A stretch of DNA of 64,000 nt, taken from the NCBI RefSeq assembly GCF_964656455.1, contig NC_135718.1, forward strand, positions 47,120,014 through 47,184,013. The letters run 5' to 3'. Under the pieces are notes generated by a model, which did not search any database, was not told the origin of the DNA, and saw only the letters and a program-made list of their open reading frames with translations. The stretch comes from Halichoerus grypus. Its lineage: Eukaryota; Chordata; Mammalia; Carnivora; Phocidae. Shown piece by piece: positions 39,011 to 64,000 of the stretch. The position numbers were made by a program, and so were the translations under genes. The first letter of the stretch is position 1. Each line of letters opens with the position of its first letter.

Positions 39011-42000
39011 TTTCAGTTTAATCCGCCTGCCCATTGGGAGAGCCGGGGTGGTCGTTGGCTGGCGATGTTCGGCGCAGTCTGGAGGGTAGCGTGCCGTTCT
39101 CCCAGGACGCCATCCCCTCCAGTAGCTCAGCTGCATCTTGAAGAGGCCGTTTGGCCCTGCATCGGGTCTGCAGCTCTGCCTGGCGCGACACGCAGTGGCC
39201 CCAGTGGAACCTATGAGTGTGTATCTGCATCCATGGCCACACCCCCTTTTCTGTGTGTAGGCTCTCTTGGTCTGCAGTGGTGTTGTCTGTGAGCTTCCAG
39301 ACAGTGGCCATGGCCTAAGTCTCCATAGCAAGGAGAGGCAAGCCCGTTCCTGGAGTATGGATCAATCCTGGTCAGGGTGCCCTTTCTAGGATAGAGGGGG
39401 TCCTGGGTAATAAACTTGCTACCAAGGGGCTAGTTGGTCTCCTCATCGTGTGTTAATGTCTAAGACTCAACATGGTCTCTCTTGAAGACAGGGTGGACAT
39501 TCAGCCATGAAGGCAGCTGGACCGGCTTTGGAGAGAGGGAACCGAAGCTGGTGGGCTCCCATATAACCTGATCTCTGTCTCCAGGATGCTCTGTTCTTGA
39601 GCCCAGATGGTGCAAGCCTAGGTGGGGGTGAGGGGTGAGAACAGAGACTGGCTGTTCTTTGGGCCGAGTTGTCCCAGGTCCTTGGTTGGCCACTGTCTTC
39701 CGCAGTGGTCGCTCTCTAGTGTATGTAAAAATGGGCTACGTGGATCCTCATACTTGTGGCCCACTCCCATAGGCCTACCCGCCTGCCTCCCACCCGGTGC
39801 TCCCCATCCCTCCAAGTCCAGTCTTACTCTTTCCAGGCCTCTGACCAACTAGTTAAGCCACTTGCCACGGCCCACGAGTATGTGTATGTCCCTTTCTCAG
39901 ATCGCTTCTCTCTCCATGCAAAATAGATGGCCAGGTGTCCTGCCCAAACCCCTGCCTAGTGGAAGGATTCCCTTTCACCTCGGTCTTTCCATCTTGAGTG
40001 GGGCTCTCCCTGTGGCTTGCACCCACATCCCAAGCTGTCTCACCTGTGAACCAAGTTCAGAAATGTTCCTTCTCTGTCAGCTGGTCATAATAGACCCTCC
40101 AAGTGGCAACAGATATTTGCCAAGGGGGAAGTGTCGGTGCAAGTCTCCCCATCCCAAGTCCTGGGGTCTCACTCCTTCCCTATTAGGGGCCCGATCTTGG
40201 CGTAGGACACCTGACGGGACGGAGCGCCGAGCGCCCTCTGAGGTTCTGCCGCGATCAGCACCGGCTGCGGGAGACGTGTGTTGCAACGCTTCCTCCCTTC
40301 AGTTTCCTTGGACTTGCACAACATTGTTTTAAATCGCCAAGTAAGAGATCTGAGATTGTAATTTCCTTTCTTCGAGGCATCAGTGGCACGTAGCAATAGG
40401 CACTCAGTTCCACAGTCTCAACGCTTATTCTTTCCTCCTACCTGTCACAGGCCAGCAACACTGCCCCAGTGGGCGCAGCCCCCTCCCCCTTCTCCGCAGG
40501 TGGAAGTCACAGCGCATCCTGGCTGTCCCAGGCCGGTGCTGTCACCAGTGACGGGGCCCCGTTCCCACCTGGTCAGTGACCGTCTCCAGCATCCTGTCCT
40601 CCGAGGCTGGCTCCCAGGCCCGCTCCAAGCCCTCGCTGCCTTAGGTCGGGTTGCCTAGGAGCAGAGCCTGAGACAGGACTTCAGGTTCCTGTGATTCACC
40701 GAGGGACCGCTCTCAGGGGGAACCTACAGGGGAGGCCGTGAGGCAGAAGATGGACGGGGACAGGGTCGAGCAAGCATCTGGCTTTAGGGAAAGTCTTGCC
40801 GGATCCACAGGGAAGACTCTGGAGCCACTAAGCACATGGCAGGCAGCAAAGAGGCTGTCCTGTGGTTGCTGTTAGCACTCAGGGGTTGGCTGTGGGCTTC
40901 CCGGCAGGGGTGCAGGTGTGGGGGGAGGGGAGTGGGTAACCTTCCAGGCAAGGAGGTCCCTGGCTGCTGAGGCGGTTCGCTGGTGGAGAGTGGTTGCGGG
41001 CCATGCGCGCCAGATGCAGGGGAACTGGAGGGAGCTCCACGGCACCTAGTTGCGACAGGAACCCATGAAGACAGCAAAGAAGGCACGGTCAGGGGCCCTC
41101 AAGGAGAGCTGAAGACCCAGCGGAGGGGGCTGTCATGGAATCCAAAAGAAGAGTTTCCAGGAGAACGGCCACTGTCAAATGCAGTCGTGAGGGCCAGTCT
41201 CCAAGAGCAGCATGGACTTCAGTGACGAAGGGGTCACAGGCGGGCTTGCAAGAGGAGTTTCAGAGCACTTCTGAGATGTGAGCCGTAGGGAGTAGAGGAT
41301 GACGAGTGAGCACGGGCAGCTTCCTCGGCCAAGGAGTCTGCGTGGGAAGGAGTGGAGAGAGGTGGACGGCGAAGGGTGGGGATGTGGGCTGTAGACCTCA
41401 GCACGCCAGGGTCCAAAGCTCCAGACCCGGGGAAGGTGCAGGAAAGGGGCTGGCTGATGGAGTGAAGCCCCTCTCGGGAGAGGAGGAGGTAGTGGTGTCC
41501 GGGGCTGGGGGAAGGGCTGGCTCGGACTGGAGAAGGGCCATCACATCCTCTGGGCCTGGACAGAAGAAGATAAGGCTGGGGGAGGGTGGAGGTAGGGTCG
41601 TGAGTGGGGGAGCACAGTGTGAGGGGGTCTGGGTGATGAGTAACCTGCTTAGAGTGAGGTGGGCGTGGTTGAGCAGGAGGCTGGCGCACAGGACAGAACA
41701 AGGGACATGGGTGGATGGGGGGCTTGGAGACCATGCCCTGAGGTCTCAGGGGGGCTAGAGACCCTGATTTGTCCTAGCACTGACCTGGGGGACTGAGTGA
41801 CTTTCCCCAATAGTACCCTATGATCTTATGTGGAGGGATGGTCATTGGATTCAGGGTGGGGGCTTTGTGGGGTGGGTTGCAAAGAACAGAAACGCAAGAT
41901 GACGCCTGAGCTGGAGGATGGGATGTGTGGCCCCAGGTGGGGGGCCGCCCTCCAAGCAGCCCTGAGAGCCAGGCTCTCCTCGAGCTCCTCCTGGGGACTT

Positions 42001-43720
42001 ATTCTAGGCCCGGAGAAGGAAGTGACCAGGCTCGGGAGGAGTTGGTGGGGTGGGGCTGGGGCGGGCAGGTCTCCACGCAGCCTCGACAGGCAGCACAGAC
42101 CTGTATTTGGCAGTAACGCTGGTTTCAGGCCCCGAAGTGAGAACGCAGGGACGGTTTGTTTTTTATATATCGTTAGGGAAGCCTACTGCCCTGCCTCTCC
42201 CTCCCCATCCCCTGCCCACTTCCTGCCTTGAAGGCGATGGCATTCAAACTTTTTGTTTTCAACCACAACCCACAAGTAAGAATTAATTTGACATCATGAT
42301 TCAGCAGACACACACACGCACGCACAACTGCAACGAACGTTTCACGATCCATCTCCTCCCTTACTCTGGAACCCTCCCAAGTGCTCTTGCTGTTCTCCTT
42401 TGCTCTCATCCATTTCAGGAAGGAGTGCTGGCCACAGCCCAGGTGGGTTTCGCGGGCCCCTCGCCGGGTCCTGGAGCAGCACTGTGCTAAGGCGACGGGA
42501 GGTTGGGGCAGCCCCTCCTCTAGGAGGGGTGTCTGCTCTCAGACAAAACGCCTCCTTCCCCCATGAAGCTGGGCAGAAGGCAGCGTCCATGGCTCAGCGG
42601 TGGCCAGGATTCCATTTTTAATGTAACTTCTCCCTCCCCCCCTCCCCTTCCATCTCGCACCAGAAAGAGAAACTGGCCACCCTGGAGAAGCCCCACAGGC
42701 AGGGGACTTCCAGGCACCCCGTTCCCCACAGGCAGTTCCGTGGCTGATGAAACTACGCACCCCTCATCCTGGCTGCTTCCTGCGTGCCCCCACCCCCCAC
42801 CCCCTCACACTTAGGAGACCTGTACATGCTCTTGACACGCATTTCCACACATACCCCAGCTACACTCCAGGGGATATATTTGGGGGCACCTGCCAGCCCC
42901 CACTTCCTTCTTGGAACGTGCCCTTACCCAATCCCTGTGGAGGGAAGGCTGGGCAGCCACATGTGTTTTGTGCCTGTGGCCAGGCCCAGACCTGGGGGGG
43001 GGGGCAGCGGCCCGCTACTGGGCTCTGAGAATTAGACTCACTTCCCCAAACTCCAGGAGGAGACACAGGGACGGCAGTGAGTTTGTGTCAGGGGCTGAGG
43101 CTACAAGTAGAGTTAGGACAGTGGCCTGGGTAGGGGCTATGGCTACAGAACCCCACCCAAAGCACAGTTATGGAGAAGAGAAAACCCAAGGTCCCCTGGG
43201 ATGGTGGGGGGCAGGGGTGCTGGGGAGTAGGGTGGCTGGAGGGAGATGGTGAGAGAGCCAGCCAAGGGGGAGATCGGCTGAGTCAGCAGGGTCTATGAAG
43301 CCTCGCTGGGCTTCCAGATCTTCATTCTGGATGCTTTGGACAGCACCCTCTGGGGCTTGGCATGGATAGGTTCCTGCTCCACAAACCTAGAAAGTCCACA
43401 AGGGGCTTGCTCTGAGCCTGGCCAGCATTGCACACCCTCCCCGAGACCCCAGCTGTCCCACTAACAAGAGCGGGGCCTGCTACAGACTGGAGTCCCACCA
43501 GGAGGCGGCTCTGGGGTCTGAACATGATCACCCGGTCCCAGGTCCCAGGGCCTCCTCCAGGGACACCCCGTGGTAGGGGCTCCTCTAGATTAACACCAAA
43601 CCTCCTGACTGCTCGCTTGCTTGCTGTTTTTTTTGCTGGGTGATCAGGCAGGGGTGGTGGTTTAGAAGCAGAAACAAACACCCAAACCACTCCTTAAAAT
43701 TCACAAAATAGCTAATTCGC
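39010..43720. other. Intergenic between the LTR-like element and the ZMIZ1 3' end
   Basis: No exon recognised. CpG-denser patches occur at 39000-39230 and 40190-40290. Long overlapping frames at 40980-42230 have no family resemblance. The interval 40650-40830 shares the agcagagcctgaga motif with the element at 38.6 kb. Confidence 0.5.
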
Positions 43721-43741
43721 CAAACCTTCGTTTTTTGTCAA

Positions 43742-43747
43742 TTTATT
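43742..43747 (-). terminator. ZMIZ1: Distal ZMIZ1 poly(A) signal AATAAA
   Basis: AATAAA on the minus strand, followed by a GU-rich stretch (tggtttgggtgtttgtttc) some 50-75 bases on. It is the last hexamer before sequence loses the AT-rich UTR character. Confidence 0.65.
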
Positions 43748-43890
43748 TAAAAAACAATTAACATGGGCAAATGAGATACCTCAGTGTTACAACAGAGTAT
43801 AGAAATGTCTAGCAATAGTCAAATAATTTGATCTTTAAATACAAAATAACCACATGAACACCTAATATACAGGTTTCATCTGAATACATA

Positions 43891-43896
43891 TTTATT
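43891..43896 (-). terminator. ZMIZ1: Second ZMIZ1 poly(A) signal, about 150 nt upstream
   Basis: A further minus-strand AATAAA in the AT-rich distal UTR. It could give a slightly shorter 3' end. Confidence 0.4.
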
Positions 43897-44475
43897 AGAT
43901 AAATATTAGAGGTTGTCACATCATCTAACTACATACAGCTTTGCAAGACTAGAAATCACAATTAGTTTTCTGACCAGTTTAAAGTATGAAATGATTGCAT
44001 TGTACATAGATGTACAAAGACGATGACAGTTTGTGGGGGTTACTTCAGGCGGCACTGTGGGTGTGTTTATGTGTGTACGTGGGAATCACCTGCAATCATG
44101 ATATCAAAAAATTATACAAAGTATGAATTTGGTTACAATTTTCTTCTGAAATCCCCGTTTCTTTTCATTATTTCCATAGCACCCTAAAAATACACAGGTG
44201 GCAGGACTAAGTACACTGAAGCTAAATAGTACATGTAGGTAAAATAAAAACAAAACAGAACAAAAATTCCTTTCCACACAGGGTCAGAGTATATTACATG
44301 AGACAAATGTGAAGAGAGACCTCACAAACGCTAACAAACAGGATCTAGTTTTTCCACGTTAAGATGGAGTTCCAAGCCTTTTTTTTTTGTTTTGTTTTGT
44401 TCCGTAAAATAAAAACAATACACATTCCAAGGGAAATGAATGCATCTGTTAACGTGTCTCTATTTCTCATTTACA

Positions 44476-44483
44476 TATGTACA
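44476..44483 (-). promoter_or_regulatory. ZMIZ1: Pumilio-type element TGTACATA
   Basis: Matches UGUANAUA on the minus strand in the distal ZMIZ1 3' UTR. Motif match only. Confidence 0.4.
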
Positions 44484-45660
44484 CACGTCCCTTGTCCCTT
44501 GAGTCGCTGCTGCTGACGTCGTCCTGTCTAGATGGTCAGGTCGAGGGAGCAGACGGGTAGCTCTCTGGGGGGTTTCGGGCTTCCGTGAGGGAGAAAGTAT
44601 TAGAAGTTTCTTAAAAAATAAAATGGCTACAGGGAACATGATACACGGGTAAAGCTTCGAACCAAGGAGATGGGGTGATTGCCTGTACTCGGGCCTTCCC
44701 GCCTGCCCGCTGACGCCCTGTCCGTCTCGTGGAGTGGCAGCAGAAATGCGTCTACGGCCTGGGTGGGTGCTTGTCATGGAGAAGTGGCTTGCTGAGGCCT
44801 CGTTTTTGCTGAGGTTACTTATGGCTCCAAGTAGTCGTCCAAAAGGATGAGGGAAGCATCTTCCCTAGAGTTCAGAACCGGCCGCCTTGGCTCGGGGAGG
44901 CTGTTGTCACCTGAATCTGTCACCAGCCGGGGCTTGCTCCAGCCCCGGACACCTTTCTGCCTCCCTCACCCTCCTGGCCTGGCTCCAAAATCACTCTGGG
45001 AGAGCACGTCCCCAGAGCACGGGCTTCAGGCACCACGGTTCGGGAAAGCTCTTTGCCCAACTTGCTGGTGGAGGTTCGCGTGGGAGGGGCCCCAGGAAAC
45101 CTGCCTCAGGGAACCAGGCCCTGGCTTCCGTGCAGAGATGGTTGAGGGAGGTGCCCAGAGCCCGGGCTGTGGGGAGCAGATCGACCCTCTGTACTAGAAA
45201 GCTGTGGGTAGGTCGGTGAGCAGAGTGGGGACACCCGATAAGAACCAGAATGGACCCCAGGCCTTTCTGGGAAAAAAATAGCACAGCAGGAAGCAGGAAC
45301 TTCTAAGGAAGGCATTTTTAAGTCTGTCTGGGGCAGAACATTCCCAGATGGCCTAACACAGAGTGTGGCCACCCGCCAGGGCCCTCGGCCACATGCTACC
45401 TGGCATCGTCTAGTCCCCACCAGCCGACTGGGGATGGCTCTAAGCAGTGGGTGGCCTGATCTCACTCACCCATGTACTTTGTCCCTTCATCTGTACAAAT
45501 AGCCCTGGTTGCTTTTTTGTTTTTGTTTGTTGTTTTTTAAAAAAAAGGACTCGGTCTTTGTCATTGAGTCAAGGTATTTTTAAAAACACCAGCAAAGGCT
45601 ATAACCAGGTCATGAAAATGTCGAATATTATCAAAGACAATACTAAAATATTCACAAAGA

Positions 45661-45668
45661 TATTTACA
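45661..45668 (-). promoter_or_regulatory. ZMIZ1: Pumilio-type element TGTAAATA
   Basis: Perfect match to the preferred UGUAAAUA variant on the minus strand. It lies in an AT-rich pocket of the ZMIZ1 3' UTR next to the CpG-dense block. Confidence 0.45.
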
Positions 45669-45719
45669 AAAGCAATTCTTAAAATAATTGATTTGCATAC
45701 GGAACACCACACTGTCTGA

Positions 45720-46600
45720 AAAAACCTCGACAACGGGACAAAGGAAAAGGGGGCGGGGACCACGGCAGCTTTCCTATAGAAAACCCTATGCCGGCCGTCT
45801 GGTACAGTGACTGGGAAATCAACAGCTGGGGCCACCGTTCTGGTCAAATCCAGAGGAGTGCTGGGGACCACCCGCCATGAAGGGGGAGGGGGAGAGACGG
45901 AGATTGAGAACGCGGGACAGTGGACGGAAAGCAGGAGGCCCCAGGCAGCAGCAGGGAGGGGCGCAACGAATTCACAGACGTGACCCAAGTGACCCGACGG
46001 CCCAGCAGCATCACAGGCCATGCGGCTTGGGGGGGGCATAGAGAACCCCCAAACAAAACGGACGCCCACACAAGCTCCCCGGGAGACTCCGAGAGCAGGA
46101 AGCCGGATGGAGCGAAGCAGTGGAGGGCAAACCAGAGGCTGCTTCTGCTCGAGCGAGCAGGAGTGTGGGCAGCTCTGCAGGGCAGAGGGACACGGAGGAA
46201 GGGAGAAGCCGGCAGCCAAGCGCGGCACGGAAACACCATGGGATGCTGGCGGGCACATTCCGGCACGTGTGGTGACGGACCGGGGTTAAGCCGGGGCAGC
46301 CTGGAGCGCAGGGGCAGACGGGGCAGCCGGGCCACACAGATGCCGATGCCCGGGGCTCCTGTTGCCGAGCCCGCGCAGGTGCCCCGAGCCTCCCCTGCCT
46401 CTCCACCGGCGCCCCCGGCTGGCAGGGTGGACAGAGGAGGACGGGGACAGAGGGAAGCGGGTGTCCCACGTAACAGTCTGGGAGAGGTGGGCTGGGCGGG
46501 AGGAAGGGAACAGGACACATGGAGAGAAATGGTTTGCTTGCCGTCCGAGTCCACCGTCCCTTTTCTCAGATGACTTCGTAGCTTAATTAAATTGTCATTT
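45720..46600. promoter_or_regulatory. ZMIZ1: CpG-dense block inside the ZMIZ1 3' UTR
   Basis: CpG dinucleotides are far denser here than in the flanks (more than 40 by eye), including runs like gagcgaagc, agcgcggcacgg and gttgccgagcccgcgcag. It lies wholly in the terminal exon. The function is unknown. Confidence 0.6.
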
Positions 46601-47458
46601 AAAAACAGGGAGCGGCTTGGAGCAAAGCTGTAAGTTGCCATTCCTATCCGACTGCGGCTGGAGGCATCCCCCTGTCCCCCAACTAAGGGCACGATAGTTT
46701 CAGCTGGGTACTCTCTCTCTGCCCCCCCCACCCGGCCTGAGTCCAGAGGTCGTGGGGCCAGCTGCGTTGTCTTGGCTCTGAGGAGACCCTGACCCCCTTT
46801 CCCACCAGTCCCCAAGCAGGAATGGCACACCCTCTCTCAAACACAGAATCTTGTCCTTTTTCTCTGCTTTCTGAGAGAGGAGTGTTTTTACAGGGTATCT
46901 TGGCTTAGAGGTCAGGGGTCAAAGTGACGGCCTTGGCCCCTGAGAGAGTTCTCTTTCCCAGAGGTTTGTGCTTTTCTGTGGTGGGTGGTGGTGGTGGTGG
47001 GTGGGTCGTTCTCACTGCCGCCAACCGTCACTGTTCCTCCAAGGCTCGGAGGGGGGGCTGCCTGGGTCTCGGGGTGCCCCTCTCTCAGGCTCACAGTCAC
47101 TTGAAGGAGGCTCTGGGCCAGGAAGCAGGGAGGCAGGGTTACAGTTTAGAAACCGGAAGAACCTCGGGGGCACTGGAGGGTCGTTTGGAATCAGCACACA
47201 CGGAGGGACAGGAAGCCTTCATCAGCGTGTGCCCTCTCGCTGGGCCGGTTCCCCACTGCGAGGGTCATCTTCAGGGCCTGCTCTGGGCACGGGCACCAGA
47301 CCCACACAGCCTTCACAGTGCACCCTCCCGCCCCTCTGCTCTGAGAAGGCCGCAGCAGGGGCGGTCTGAGGGCATGGGCTCCCAGTGGTAAAGTGTGTGG
47401 GGGACAGACAGGGAAGGAGGCAGAGTGGGGAGGGATGGCCCCAATGGAGGAGCGGGCT

Positions 47459-64000
<16,542 letters not shown>

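Larger units (their letters stand above)
43722..47458 (-). other. ZMIZ1: ZMIZ1 3' untranslated region
   Basis: Continues from the stop codon to the distal poly(A) signal, about 3.7 kb, in line with the long 3' UTR I remember for human ZMIZ1. The distal kilobase (43720-44650) is AT-rich. The proximal part includes a CpG-dense block (45720-46600). No transposable element is recognised, which supports a transcribed, constrained region. The 328-codon frame at 46830-45844 is judged to be chance. Confidence 0.75.

Noticed and set aside
41234..41758. Overlapping frames of 150-166 codons on both strands
   Set aside because: GC-rich intergenic DNA; no recognisable protein and no splice context.
45844..46830. 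328-codon open frame on the minus strand
   Set aside because: It lies in the CpG-dense part of the ZMIZ1 3' UTR where stop codons are depleted. Its translation is low-complexity Ser/Pro/Leu/Arg without family resemblance.

Overview
This window is mammalian nuclear DNA, almost certainly from a carnivore and probably a non-canid caniform such as a bear, seal or mustelid. The evidence is a set of tRNA-derived Can-SINEs (five copies, several with clear target-site duplications) and a carnivore-type L1 3' end inserted in an older L1. The SINEs lack the dog-specific head sequence as I remember it. There is no operon, prophage, CRISPR array or other prokaryotic feature.

Two protein-coding genes were rebuilt exon by exon from protein recognition, splice sites and reading phase. 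Both are on the minus strand. PPIF (mitochondrial cyclophilin D) is complete: six coding exons between 9211 and 3409, 210 codons plus stop, a CpG-island promoter around 8380-9420 and a 3' UTR ending near 2530. ZMIZ1 (ZIMP10, a PIAS-like SP-RING transcriptional co-regulator) is represented by its last thirteen coding exons from 62735 to 47459, i.e. the C-terminal 656 residues, plus a 3' UTR of about 3.7 kb ending near 43722. Its 5' exons lie beyond the right edge. The order (ZMIZ1 upstream, PPIF downstream, same strand) is the one I know from human 10q22.3.

Layout: 1-2525, sequence downstream of PPIF with an (AC)25 microsatellite. 2530-9420, PPIF. 9420-43720, a 34 kb intergenic interval with no recognisable gene, filled with MIR/L2 relics, MaLR-type LTRs (about 15.0-15.4, 19.3-19.7, 21.4-21.9, 33.6-34.1, 36.3-36.9 kb), L1 fragments (25.0-26.5 and 27.7-29.5 kb), Can-SINEs (14.3, 18.2, 25.1, 34.7, 36.7 kb), a hAT-type MITE (32.2 kb) and an LTR-like element with its own TATA box (38.6-39.0 kb). 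43720-64000, the 3' part of ZMIZ1 and its introns.

The two genes do not form one pathway. PPIF is a peptidyl-prolyl isomerase of the mitochondrial matrix that sensitises the permeability transition pore. ZMIZ1 is a nuclear co-activator acting with androgen receptor, SMAD, p53 and Notch complexes. I found no new biological system. The points most worth a second look are structural: a CpG-dense block inside the ZMIZ1 3' UTR, a 27-bp minisatellite abutting a ZMIZ1 splice donor, an unusual set of non-G splice donors in ZMIZ1, a PPIF-oriented LTR-like promoter, and Pumilio motifs near the 3' ends of both genes. Human comparisons are from memory, not from a search.
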